Both the position numbers and the translations under genes were made by a program. DNA of 24,114 nucleotides, taken from positions 1 through 24,114 of the forward strand of contig CAYPEK010000064.1 of the NCBI GenBank assembly GCA_964409645.1, given 5' to 3'. Every line of letters begins with the position of its first letter. Position 1 is the first letter of the stretch. Positions 14,412 to 24,000 of the stretch are shown here, piece after piece. The DNA comes from CAYPEK01 sp964409645. GTDB taxonomy: Bacteria > UBP15 > UBA6099. Under the pieces are notes generated by a model. The model did no database searches. It saw only the letters and a list, made by a program, of their open reading frames with translations, and was not told where the DNA came from.

Positions 14412-14510
14412 ATTTAGATTTTTTTATGAATTTTTTTACCATATTTGTCTAAACTTTATATAGAGTATGGCCGAAAGTGTTCTTGTGCCATGGGTAAACG
14501 GATAAGCTGA

Positions 14511-15221
14511 ATGTTGGAATTGACACAAAGTTTTCAACATTATGTTACAGCAGCGCCTGCTGTTGCATATCTGATAGCCTTCGCCGTCGGATTTATGACT
14601 AGTCTTACTCCATGTGTTTATCCTATGATACCGATCACTGCCGCATACATCGGCGGGAGTTCGTATAAAGGAGCGTGGGGCCGAAGTTTACTTCTGTCCT
14701 TGTGTTATGTGCTTGGTGTTTCATCCATGTATTCCGTTCTTGGCGCCGTGGCGGCGTTGACTGGGATAATTTTCGGCACTTTCGCTTCAAGCCCATATAT
14801 CAACCTGATACTTGCGATAATATTCATCCTGCTGGGTTTGAGCATGCTGGACGTTTTTGCTATCCCAACGCCAAAATTCATGCAAGGCGCGGCAGCACAA
14901 AGGAAGAGAGGCGGTTTTTTAGGCGCTTATCTCATAGGGCTTGCGACGGGATTCATCGCCACGCCGTGTACAACTCCGGTTGTTCTTGCCATATTGACTA
15001 TTGTTGCTAAAAAACAAAATGTTCTTTACGGCACAACTCTGCTGTTTGTTTTTTCGCTCGGCATGAGTGTGCTGTTGGTTGCGGTGGGTACTTTCGCTGG
15101 GTCGATGGCGGTTTTGCCGAAATCCGGCGAATGGATGGTTAAGGTCAAAAAATTCTTCGGGATTCTCATGATGGTTTGCGCTGTATATTTTATAGTTCAA
15201 GCGGTTAAGATGTGGCTCTGA
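14511..15221 (+). CDS. CcdA/DsbD-type transmembrane electron carrier
   Basis: A 236-residue integral membrane protein with six predicted spans. The two redox-active cysteines characteristic of CcdA and DsbD-beta are in LTPCVYPM (span 1) and ATPCTTPV (span 4). It moves reducing equivalents from cytosolic thioredoxin to extracytoplasmic thioredoxin-like proteins. The DsbD alpha and gamma domains are absent, so it relies on separate partners, probably the next two gene products. The start is ATG at 14511, with a weak GGAT-type site. The 99-base gap after the sigma gene contains T-runs without a GC hairpin and TTGTCT/TATGGC-like boxes that I do not regard as convincing. Confidence 0.93.
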   Translation: MLELTQSFQHYVTAAPAVAYLIAFAVGFMTSLTPCVYPMIPITAAYIGGSSYKGAWGRSLLLSLCYVLGVSSMYSVLGAVAALTGIIFGTFASSPYINLILAIIFILLGLSMLDVFAIPTPKFMQGAAAQRKRGGFLGAYLIGLATGFIATPCTTPVVLAILTIVAKKQNVLYGTTLLFVFSLGMSVLLVAVGTFAGSMAVLPKSGEWMVKVKKFFGILMMVCAVYFIVQAVKMWL

Positions 15222-15274
15222 AACGAATGTGACAATGTGGCCGAAATTGAGTTGATTAAACAGGATTACAGATA

Positions 15275-15778
15275 ATGAAAAAGACAATTGCCGCGTTACT
15301 TGTTTTTATCTTAAGCGCTGTTGTTATTACAGGATGCAAAAAGACTCAGGATAAAAAAGTAGAGGCGAAAAAAAGCCCCGGAAGTATTGAATTGACCGAT
15401 CTGAATGGAAAGAAAAACAAGTTAAAGATATTGACTAATGGCAAACCGGTGATGATTTCTTTTTTTGCAAGTTGGTGCGCGATATGTATCAAAGAAGTTG
15501 AAGAAAATAATAAGATTTATAAAAAATATAAAAATTCGGGTTTACTGGTGTATGGAATCAACGTCGGCGAAGACAAAAAGTCGGCGATGCAGTTTATAAA
15601 AAAGTATAAAGTTGAGTATCCTGTTTTTGTTGATAAGGATGAGACGGCGGCGAAATCGGTTGGGATGATAGGACTGCCTTTAAATATTATTTATGATGGC
15701 GATTTTGAAGAAGTTTTCAGGGATGCGGTTCCTCCAACAGATGATTTGCTTAAAAGGATAACAGGAGCAAAAAAATGA
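15275..15778 (+). CDS. TlpA/ResA-like thioredoxin lipoprotein
   Basis: A 167-residue lipoprotein. The signal peptide ends in the lipobox VITGC with C21 as the lipidated residue. The thioredoxin fold (about 35-165) carries the active site W67-C68-A-I-C71 and the cis-proline segment GMIGLPLNIIYDG. Proteins of this type reduce disulfides outside the cytoplasm, often in cytochrome c maturation. It follows the CcdA gene by 53 bases and overlaps the next gene by four bases (ATGA), which supports one transcript. No cytochrome c or haem-handling gene is in the window, so the client is unknown. Confidence 0.92.
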   Translation: MKKTIAALLVFILSAVVITGCKKTQDKKVEAKKSPGSIELTDLNGKKNKLKILTNGKPVMISFFASWCAICIKEVEENNKIYKKYKNSGLLVYGINVGEDKKSAMQFIKKYKVEYPVFVDKDETAAKSVGMIGLPLNIIYDGDFEEVFRDAVPPTDDLLKRITGAKK

Positions 15779-16227
15779 GTGCCGGAAAAAAGGCTGTTGT
15801 TTTCGTGCTGTTCTTGGTTTTTGTTGGTTTTTTGTTTTATATGGGAGGAAATAAATTAGGAATAACAGGGCAAAAAAAGACTACAGATATGAGTGGAACG
15901 ATGCTGATGGACCTTCCGCAAGCGGAAGGCTTTCCGATATTTATAATGTTCTATTCTAATACTTGCGCAATATGTGAGAAGTTGATGCCGGATATATTGA
16001 ATTTTCATAAAGAGCTTGGCAATAAAGCGTATTTTTTATTAATCAATACCGATTTGCCTGAGACGGAACGGATAGTAAAGGATTTCAGGGTGGAAGGGCT
16101 TCCAACTTTTTTTTGGATTACAACCGACAGAAAAATATTTGATAGCAAGGTCGGGGGATGGCCCGCGAAGGAAATTCATAAAACAATTTTGGACCTGATT
16201 GAATTTTCGAACGGGAAAAGAAATTAA
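15775..16227 (+). CDS. Membrane-anchored thioredoxin-like protein
   Basis: A 150-residue protein with a single N-terminal membrane span (about 7-24) serving as an uncleaved anchor, then a thioredoxin fold with active site T63-C64-A-I-C67 and the segment VEGLPTFFWI carrying the cis-proline. The active-site sequence CAIC is identical to that of the preceding lipoprotein. The start overlaps the previous stop (ATGA) and has AGGAG six bases upstream. It is probably a second extracytoplasmic acceptor for electrons from CcdA. Confidence 0.9.
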   Translation: MSAGKKAVVFVLFLVFVGFLFYMGGNKLGITGQKKTTDMSGTMLMDLPQAEGFPIFIMFYSNTCAICEKLMPDILNFHKELGNKAYFLLINTDLPETERIVKDFRVEGLPTFFWITTDRKIFDSKVGGWPAKEIHKTILDLIEFSNGKRN

Positions 16228-16245
16228 TTTCCATAAAGGTGAATT

Positions 16246-18165
16246 ATGTTGACTAATAAAAAAAACATAGCGTTGTTTATTTATTTTTCAATAATTATTC
16301 TTATATTGGCGGGTGGTTGCGGGAAGAAGAAACTCCCGAAGGAATTAGGCATTAAGCCGACGGATAAAGTTAAATGGCATCAATGGGATAATAAAGCTTT
16401 CGAAAAAGCGAAAGCGTCGAAAAAGAATTTGATGGTTGTTGTTTATTCTCCGTGGAATACATCCGGTGTTTCTAAGATAAATGAAGTTTTGGACGATGAT
16501 CGCAATTCTGACGTTGTCAACAAGGAATTTATTCCGGTACTTGTTGATTCGGAAAAAAGGCCGGATATTTCGAAGGCGTTAGGTGTGGGAAACAGGGCGG
16601 CGGTCATAACTAAAGACGGCGGCATTTGCGAGTGGCGAAACGGTGAAAATACATGTGGTATATCAAACGAGGCGAAGAAGATTTTTCGTAAGATTAAGAA
16701 GAAGTCGGGAAGTTTAGTAAGTGGAAATGACGCAATATTTTATGAAAAAGTGAATCAGATTTTCCCGATGCATCCGAAATCCGAAGGGAAGGATTTGGAC
16801 TATGCTGTCGAGTATCTGATAAGAAATTGCGACAGGTCGGGAAAGTATGTTCCGTTAAGCAAGAAACCCGCAAACAATCCGGTATGTGACGATAATATCG
16901 ATTATGAGAGAATAAAAGTCCTTATTTTGTGGTTGAGAAATCACAATAGTAACAAAGTCGAAGCAGAATTAAACGCGGAACTAAAGAATTTCGACGATGT
17001 ATATGACAAGGAATGGGGCGGAGTCAGAAAGGAATTATCGGGAGTAAATAAGGGCGCGAAATTGCTCGATACGAATGCTGCGGACATCGAAGTGTTTTCA
17101 GATGTTTTCAGGCTGAAAAATGACGACTCGTATTTGGAAAGAGTAAAAAAGAATGTTGAATATTTAGTTGATTACCTGTCTGCGAAAGATGGCGGTTTCT
17201 ACGGCGGTCAGACATTCGACATATTTCTCGGAGAAAAGGGCTGGATGAACGGAGAGGATTATTACCGTTTGCCAGACAAGGATAGAACTAAACTCGGAAT
17301 GCCGGTCAGAGACAAAACAATATACACAGATAGAAACGCGAAACTTTCTGCCGCGCTGATTAAAAGCGGGGACATGTTATCAGATGTCGAGTTCAGAACA
17401 AAAGGGCTCGAAACTTTGAATTACATTATGAAAAACGGGTTCGATCCGAAACTCGGCGCTGCACATTTTATCGAGGGAAATAAGCCGTTTTTGTTTGGGA
17501 TACTAGAAGATAATGCTGCTATTATGGCAGCATTATTGGAAGCATATCAGACGACAGGCGATAACGCATATCTTATAAGCGCGGAAAAGGTTGCGTTGTT
17601 TATAAAGAAGATGTTTTATGACGACAGCAAGAAGATTTTTTTAGCTATAAGAACAGATGACAAGATACTGAAGAGAATGCTTGAAGGCAGAATAGATGAA
17701 ACGTCTAATTTTGTGATGATCGAGAATCTCGAAAAACTTTATCACATTGACGGCAAAAAGGAGTTTAAAAATCTATCGGATTCGGTCGTTGGCGGCTTCA
17801 AAAAGATATATTTGAAGAAAGGCGCTTTAGCGCCTGCCGGTTTCGTTTTAGCTGCTTATGCAAATAACACATATCCGCTTACGGTGGCGGTTGTAGGATC
17901 GGCGGATGATCCGAATACAAATGATATGAGGGCTGAAGCAAGAAGATTTTACGAACCGCTGAAAGTGGTTATGACGCTCGATCCAAAAAGGGATAAAAAG
18001 AGGCTTTCAGAGCTTCCATACAGAGCCAGAGAATCGACAACGGTTTACGCATGCCTCGAATCAGCATGTTCGATGCCGATAAAAAGCAAAGAAGAAATCG
18101 AGCCGAAATTGAAGAGATTTAATGACCGCTTCATGGGAGTAAGGCGATTCGAGCGCAGTTTTTGA
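16246..18165 (+). CDS. SSP411/DUF255-like lipoprotein lacking the thioredoxin cysteines
   Basis: A 639-residue protein. A signal sequence ends with LAGGC (C25), a plausible lipobox. Residues about 45-155 form a thioredoxin-like domain of the DUF255/SSP411 type. Where those proteins have YSTCHWCHVM, this reads YSPWNTSGVS (67-76), so both redox cysteines are missing. Residues about 185-520 form an (alpha/alpha)6-barrel-like region as in YyaL/SSP411 and sugar epimerases (EWGGVRKEL, DGGFYGGQTFD, LEDNAAIMAALLEAYQTTGD). The C-terminus (STTVYACLESACSMPI) matches the cysteine-bearing end of the family. Its place directly after the thioredoxins (18-base gap) implies a link with them, perhaps as client through the C-terminal cysteine pair. 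AAGGTG precedes the ATG. Confidence 0.85.
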   Translation: MLTNKKNIALFIYFSIIILILAGGCGKKKLPKELGIKPTDKVKWHQWDNKAFEKAKASKKNLMVVVYSPWNTSGVSKINEVLDDDRNSDVVNKEFIPVLVDSEKRPDISKALGVGNRAAVITKDGGICEWRNGENTCGISNEAKKIFRKIKKKSGSLVSGNDAIFYEKVNQIFPMHPKSEGKDLDYAVEYLIRNCDRSGKYVPLSKKPANNPVCDDNIDYERIKVLILWLRNHNSNKVEAELNAELKNFDDVYDKEWGGVRKELSGVNKGAKLLDTNAADIEVFSDVFRLKNDDSYLERVKKNVEYLVDYLSAKDGGFYGGQTFDIFLGEKGWMNGEDYYRLPDKDRTKLGMPVRDKTIYTDRNAKLSAALIKSGDMLSDVEFRTKGLETLNYIMKNGFDPKLGAAHFIEGNKPFLFGILEDNAAIMAALLEAYQTTGDNAYLISAEKVALFIKKMFYDDSKKIFLAIRTDDKILKRMLEGRIDETSNFVMIENLEKLYHIDGKKEFKNLSDSVVGGFKKIYLKKGALAPAGFVLAAYANNTYPLTVAVVGSADDPNTNDMRAEARRFYEPLKVVMTLDPKRDKKRLSELPYRARESTTVYACLESACSMPIKSKEEIEPKLKRFNDRFMGVRRFERSF

Positions 18166-18167
18166 TT

Positions 18168-19226
18168 TCAACGAAGATAATGTTTGCGTATCTCAATGCC
18201 GAGTCCCGGTGTATCGGGAACTGAAACCTTCCCGTCTGCTATAATAAGTCCGTTTCCGGCGGTGTGTTGATCGAGACAGAGATGTCCGTCGAGATCGGCG
18301 TATGCGACCGGTTGTTGCGAAAGAGCTATATGCGCGGCAGCCGTCAATGAAATCGGCAGTTCGTTTGTGCAGCCGATGTGGATTTTTCGTCCTGTCATTC
18401 TTGCGGCTTCGCAAATACGAATGGTTTCGGCTAATCCTCCGCAGTTCATAAGCCGCACCGTCAACATGGGACAGCCTTTTTCGAAGAGCAAAAACGCCTC
18501 TCGCGCATTTTTAATATTTCCGGATATGGTAACCGGAGCCGGTGAATTTGCTGACAATGCCATAACTTCATCGATGTTCTTCTCATCGGTTTGAATTTCT
18601 ATAAGCTCAATTTCCTGAGGAGTATGTTTTAATAGTGATTTGAGTTTCTTTATAGTGCAATCCGAACTGACTGACAGCCTGAATGAGATATGGCTTATTT
18701 CCTTTGATGCGGCATTAACAAATTCCAACTTTTCATCAGGTTCCGCGGAAGGGGCGAGCCTGAATGATTTGAGCCCATTCTCTTTATATTTTTTAATGGA
18801 CTCAATCATTTTTATAGGTTCAGCGTCCATCACGGCAATTGATGTGGGAATATCGTCTCGGTATGAGCCGAGAATGGAATCGAGGGGCGCATTCAAATAC
18901 TTTCCCCATATATCGAATAACGCTATGTCGAGTGAGGCCTTCAGGGCCGGATTATCACGCGTAAGCTCAGAAACCGATTCAAATATGCGTCCAAGATTCG
19001 AGGGATTGGAGTCAATAAGGGCAGGGGAGATTCTCTCTTTGAGATCGTCGTGAGCTTTATCTATATCGTCAGGGTTGATAGTTGCGCTGCCCCATCCTGA
19101 ATGGCCCGCATCCGTCCTGATATTAACCACTATTGTTTCGACATTTTTATTGTTTGAGTATTCTTCTTTGAATGGGATTGAAAGTTTGAATACATGTACC
19201 GCCTGAATATCGAAATGTTCACTCAT
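18168..19226 (-). CDS. Enolase-superfamily dipeptide-epimerase-like protein, catalytic residues lost
   Basis: A 352-residue protein with the capping domain (about 6-120) and TIM barrel (about 125-330) of muconate-lactonizing/L-Ala-D/L-Glu epimerase relatives. The DLDG motif (311-314), which in these epimerases binds the dipeptide amino group, and NELPISLTAAAHIAL are kept. The catalytic positions are not: the KxK motif reads R156-L-A158, the DAN metal ligand reads S187-S-D189, the DE pair reads S235-G236, and the second catalytic lysine is R258. Only E210 survives. It therefore probably cannot bind the catalytic magnesium and may be a binding or regulatory protein. Its stop lies two bases from the convergent stop at 18165. 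It follows the transporter gene by 94 bases. Confidence 0.85.
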   Translation of the reverse strand: MSEHFDIQAVHVFKLSIPFKEEYSNNKNVETIVVNIRTDAGHSGWGSATINPDDIDKAHDDLKERISPALIDSNPSNLGRIFESVSELTRDNPALKASLDIALFDIWGKYLNAPLDSILGSYRDDIPTSIAVMDAEPIKMIESIKKYKENGLKSFRLAPSAEPDEKLEFVNAASKEISHISFRLSVSSDCTIKKLKSLLKHTPQEIELIEIQTDEKNIDEVMALSANSPAPVTISGNIKNAREAFLLFEKGCPMLTVRLMNCGGLAETIRICEAARMTGRKIHIGCTNELPISLTAAAHIALSQQPVAYADLDGHLCLDQHTAGNGLIIADGKVSVPDTPGLGIEIRKHYLR

Positions 19227-19320
19227 CGGTTCGTCTCCGGTATTAATTACTGTCTGAGATTATATTAAAGTTTCGATCAGAAAACAAAACAAATGCCTGC
19301 CGAAATATACAACGGAAGCA

Positions 19321-20919
19321 TTATTTCTTTTCATTCATCCTCTGAGTGATCGTAGGATCCTTCGCATTTGGTATATACGGAACCCTCAGAAGAGTAATCG
19401 CGGCAAGGAACATGCAGAGCGTGCCTTGGAAGAACACCCATCTGTAACCGAGGGCGGATGACTTCAGCGTAAAATCGATTGCTAAACCGGCGATAAAGAC
19501 ACTAAGCAACTGGCCTATTCCGGTCACCGATGAATAAAACCCCATGTACAACCCCATCTTGTCTTCCGGCATGAGAGTGGGGAGTATAGCGGCCATGATG
19601 ACAAAGCATATCGTCAATCCGATGGCTGCAAAGAAGATAACACCCATTGCTATGAAAAGAACTTGTGTCGTATGTTTTGAAATTATTTTACATAATGATT
19701 CGAAAGCCTTGGTTGTCGTTGCCAACGCTTCATTATCGGAGCCCATCACTTTCGCAACCGCTGCATTGCACACTTTCTTATCGATGTCTCCGTTCAAGCA
19801 CCATCTCATAACATCCGACTTCTTGTCGTCCGTCAATCCGTCTTTGTTCGCATCGAAGGGCGGATTGAACTTTTCGCTTGTGAAAGCAGACAGATCGACT
19901 CCCGCCATATCGAATCCGAGCTTGTCTGCGATTTCGATTACGGATTTCTTTTTCGTTAAATCATAACCGGATACAGGGGAGGACGGTCCGATAAGAATAT
20001 AGCCCGCCAGCAGCCCGACAAAAATTATCGACATACCAACGAAGAGATATTTTTTTCTGTTCAATTTGTCGCCGAGAATTCCCACGGGGACAGCGAGTAG
20101 AATCGACACCACAACGACCACTCCCAAAACCAGCCCTGCTTTTGTCCCCGGTACGTTGACGTAATATTCCATGAACTTGGTGAAGTAAACAAGGAAGGCC
20201 CCAAGCGCAAGCCAGAAAAAGAGGTTCGCAAGCATGAACCACGACAGTTCCGGAAGTTTCGGAAGATCCCGCGCAATGTCAAAAATGCAATTAAGCATTG
20301 CCTTGGATTTATTTGTTTTTTTGGGCGGCTCTACGGGTAATGTTTCTTTTATAGAGAAAACACTTACAAGAGTACCTACAAGGATCGCTCCCGCCAGCAC
20401 GTAGAATGCAAGCGGCTTATTCATTTTATAAACTATCGAAAGCAGAACGACATACGATACAAGTGTCCCAACTCCGCCGAAAACGCTGAAAAACGCGTTA
20501 GCCGTTCCGAGCTTTTCATTCGGCACAACTTCTGGGACGAGTGCATAAAACGGAACCGCCGAAAACTGCATACCGAAATATACGACTGATATAACGGCTA
20601 CGAGCATCCACACACTCGGCATGTGAGGTACAAGAGCGATTAACGGGGCGGAAATCAGTCCGCCGATCAACATCAACGGCCGTCGCTTTCCCCAGTTCAT
20701 CTGCGTTAGATCGGAAAACAATCCCATGAAGAGAGAGATGGCTATCATAAACTTGCCGATGTCGATAATCAGGCTGATCATGATGTTGGAAAGGCCGAAC
20801 TTTGAAGTTAAAAACAGCGGCATTATCGCCCCGTCGAAACTCCAGAAAGCAACTATTCCAAAGTTAATGACATTCAGAAGTACCATCGTGCCGATCGTTA
20901 CGTTTTTCTTCTGATCCAT
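19321..20919 (-). CDS. MFS/GPH-type transporter with large extracytoplasmic insertion
   Basis: A 532-residue transporter with 12 predicted spans and the MFS/GPH signature DLTQMNWGKRRPLMLIGG after span 2, as in sugar:cation symporters of the MelB/SLC45 type. Between spans 9 and 10 lies an insertion of about 105 residues (314-418) predicted to be outside the cytoplasm. It contains DANKDGLTDD (356-365), a calcium-loop-like sequence of the EF-hand/thrombospondin type 3 kind, and three cysteines (374, 384, 410) that could form a disulfide. The ATG has GGAG seven bases upstream. The substrate is unknown; the epimerase-like gene downstream hints at peptides or an acid sugar. Relatives without the insertion are about 420-470 residues. 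Confidence 0.88.
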   Translation of the reverse strand: MDQKKNVTIGTMVLLNVINFGIVAFWSFDGAIMPLFLTSKFGLSNIMISLIIDIGKFMIAISLFMGLFSDLTQMNWGKRRPLMLIGGLISAPLIALVPHMPSVWMLVAVISVVYFGMQFSAVPFYALVPEVVPNEKLGTANAFFSVFGGVGTLVSYVVLLSIVYKMNKPLAFYVLAGAILVGTLVSVFSIKETLPVEPPKKTNKSKAMLNCIFDIARDLPKLPELSWFMLANLFFWLALGAFLVYFTKFMEYYVNVPGTKAGLVLGVVVVVSILLAVPVGILGDKLNRKKYLFVGMSIIFVGLLAGYILIGPSSPVSGYDLTKKKSVIEIADKLGFDMAGVDLSAFTSEKFNPPFDANKDGLTDDKKSDVMRWCLNGDIDKKVCNAAVAKVMGSDNEALATTTKAFESLCKIISKHTTQVLFIAMGVIFFAAIGLTICFVIMAAILPTLMPEDKMGLYMGFYSSVTGIGQLLSVFIAGLAIDFTLKSSALGYRWVFFQGTLCMFLAAITLLRVPYIPNAKDPTITQRMNEKK

Positions 20920-20977
20920 TTAATTGCTCCAGTCTATAATCCGGCTGTCAGCACCCGCAGGCGCATATTAGGTAATA

Positions 20978-21006
20978 AGAATAGCATATAAATAGAATAT
21001 TTGTAA
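20978..21006 (-). promoter_or_regulatory. Candidate promoter of the transporter gene
   Basis: Minus strand TTACAA (21001-21006), 17 bases, TATTCT (20978-20983). The first bases of the transcript would fold into GCGCC-TGCG-GGTGC (20951-20964), a 5-bp stem with a stable UNCG-type tetraloop that may protect the 5' end. Confidence 0.4.
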
Positions 21007-21038
21007 CACTAATATTTCAGGGGAGCTTGAAACAGAAA

Positions 21039-24000
21039 TCAATCCTTAAAATCCACGGCCCGGATAAGTTCAAGAGTCCGCTGCCTGTCCCGAGCAAGCC
21101 TTATCAGATGTTCGTTGACTGTGTCTCCGGCACGAGCGAGAATGTTCCCGTCCGCATCAGATACATCTTTATGAACCTGCTTACCAATCAGATATGCAAA
21201 CCTTCTTATCTGAGGGTCTTGCTGGTCGGGTGAATCCATGGGTTTCGCAGACTGTCTCTGTTGTTGAGACGTGCGGCTTGTGAGTTTCATAGGCTGATCG
21301 GCGCTCGTTCGTCCTCCGAACAAGCTGCTTATCAGTCCGCCGCCGGAAAATACGTTTTCAAAATCGAATCTCGAATTCCGGTTAATCAGTTTCTCAATAT
21401 TGGAAAGCACGGCTTTAACACCTTCTTCATAGTACCTGTCACGTTGGTCGAGTCGGGTTTCAACGCGTTCAGCGAAATCGTCCACCAAATCGCCGATTTT
21501 CGATTCGACTTTCTCGCGTAATTCATCGAGGTCTTTAACCTCCGCGAAACCTTCGCGGCCAGCCTCTATTCCGGCGAGAAGGTGTTCTCTTATATCAGAT
21601 GAAAATTCGCCGAGGATTCGCCTCATGTCGTCTCTTGCGAGGCCAATCGAGCTCATGAAAGATTCGAGTTCGTCGCGTGTTTGTTGGGACGCGGCCTTGA
21701 AATCCTTTATCGCTTCCGATACAACTTCGCTTGTTTTCGTATCCGCGGTCTCTTTAAGTTCGGGAATCACTTCCTGAATCCATTCCCGCACGATCATCAT
21801 ATCTTCGGGTTTCATGACCGATGAGGAGAATGCCTTTATCTCATCGAGTATAGTCCTTCGTATATGATCGAGTTCGCCCTCTGCCGATTTTTGAATTTCT
21901 CTCAGCTCGACAATCCGGTTCTCGAGCTTGCGTATCAATTCCTGAAGATTCTCCGCCGATCTGTTCGACAAATCGGCTCTTTCTGCCATTTTCGAATCTA
22001 TCGTATCGATGAGCGTATTCTGAACGCGTTCGATCCTCTTATGAAATTCGTCGAAATGCGGGAACAGATTCTCGATTTTGTTCAGCAACTCATCTTTGTC
22101 GCCGACTGACCTATCCGCGACTGTCGCTTTGAATTCTTCCTTGAACGAATCGATTTTCCCGTGCAGTGAATCGATCACGGACCTTATCTCAGAGGCTTTC
22201 CCTTCGTTTTCTCCGGCGAATCTCGAAAAGGACGACTCTACGATATCGGATAACGCTTCATTGATCTCGTCGAAGCGCGCCGAAAGACTGTTGATCTTTT
22301 CGGACACATCCGTTGCCGGTTGGGAGTTCCTTATCTCGTCCAGCAAATAGTTGAAAGACTCTTTGAACTTATCGTTCATCGAATTGAATTTTTCGGCGAC
22401 TGAGGATTCTATCTGGTCTGGAAGGAAAATGTCTCTCTTCAACGGCTCGACAATGTTGTTTATCGAGTCGATAAGCCGCCTTTCCGATTCGCTGCTTCGC
22501 TCGTCGCTTTTTGAAACAATTTCGTTCGATAACGCAGCGGCAAACTGCTCTTTGAAATTGTTCAGAAGCTTCGAGAAAGAGCTTTCGACCGAATTCAGAT
22601 TAAGGTCGCTTTCCGGCAATGATATTCCCGAAACAATGTCTCTTACATTGGACGAAATCCGTTCGGCCTCGTTCGCAAGCGTGTTTTTAATTACGTCGGT
22701 CTTCTCGTTTAATTCCGAGTTGCGTTCCGAAATAACTTTTCGAATCCCGTCGAATTGCTGCCCGAGTTCGAGCATATACGTCTTGTGGAACGCGTCGCTT
22801 CTTTCTTCGAGCCTTACACCATGCTCACTTATCTGCTTGTGCAAGTCGTCCTTCGCCGGTGATTTTGCGTCGATCTTCTCTATGATTCCGGACAGTGAAT
22901 TCAATGTGTCGTTGATCGGGTCGAGCGCCGGAATTCTTATTCCGCTGACAAGGTCGTTCAATGAAGCGATCTTGTCCACTATCGTATTTTCAATTTTTGA
23001 CAAATCATTCTGGATCGGCGAAAGGTCCGCTGGCTGGACTTCGACTTTTTGCGGTTTGTTCAGAGATTCGGTAATAATGGATGAAAGAGTTTCCCGGAGA
23101 TTCGAGATTTCTTCCTTCAATTCGTTGAGCGGTGCGGAGAGGGATTTCTTTATCTTTTCCTCTATAATCAGTTCGGAGGCGGCAACTTGTCCTTCTTCCG
23201 TCTCAACGGAACTGGCCGAATCGGATTTAATTGTCTCTATGAGTTCATTTTTAAGCTGGGTAATGTAGTTGGCGGGGTCGATCGAATTCAACCGGCCCAC
23301 GAGAATGCGCGTCAATTCGATGAACGATTCCTGCAAAATCGACTTTATATCAGAAGAAGTCGTTTCGCTTTTTGCACTCGAACTTTCTGTTGATCCCTGA
23401 CTTTCTGGAACGAACTGGTTGATTGTCTCGATTGGGGCCGAAACCTCGGGTGTAGCGGCGGTTTCCAGTTTGTCTTCTTCGACAAGCGGTGCGGATGTTT
23501 CCACCGTTTCCGCGAGCGCTTCAATTGCCTGCGCTTTCGGAACGACTCTTTGCGGAGGGGCGGGCGGCTCCTCTTTCATCGCCTGCGCTGAAACCATGAT
23601 TCTCTGCTGAGTGATTTTGATGATGTGCTTGGCGTCGATACGCGATGCGCCGGATTTTTCCGGATTGATGCTGATTTGGGCTATCTGACCGTTCTTTTCG
23701 GAGAAGGCGAAATCGCGGACGGTTCCCGCGAGCATCCCTTCGTCTGTCAGAACCTGTGCGCCTATCACGGCGATGTCCTTAAGGAAAATGTTCAATATGT
23801 CCGGTGTATCCGTAATCTGAATCGGGTTCGGAAGTCCTTCGGTTATAACGGCATTGTCGTAAATGCTTTTAATTGCGCTGAAAGGAATAATGTCGAGAGA
23901 AGCTTTTTCAGTAACGGGGGCAAGTAGCAGCGCAATGACGCTTTTTTTGTCGGGATCGAACACATATCCCTTAATGCGGCCCATCTTCTCGTTTTTATCG

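Noticed and set aside
14490..14510. Six-codon frame MGKRIS ending in TGA directly before the CcdA start
   Set aside because: It is too short to judge, without its own ribosome-binding site, and in frame with the CcdA start by chance.
22351..23268. Long open frame of 305 residues on the plus strand
   Set aside because: It lies antisense to the PRC-barrel rod gene. Its Ser/Phe-rich sequence is what the codons of a Glu/Lys/Ser coiled coil give on the other strand, and there is no ribosome-binding site or domain.
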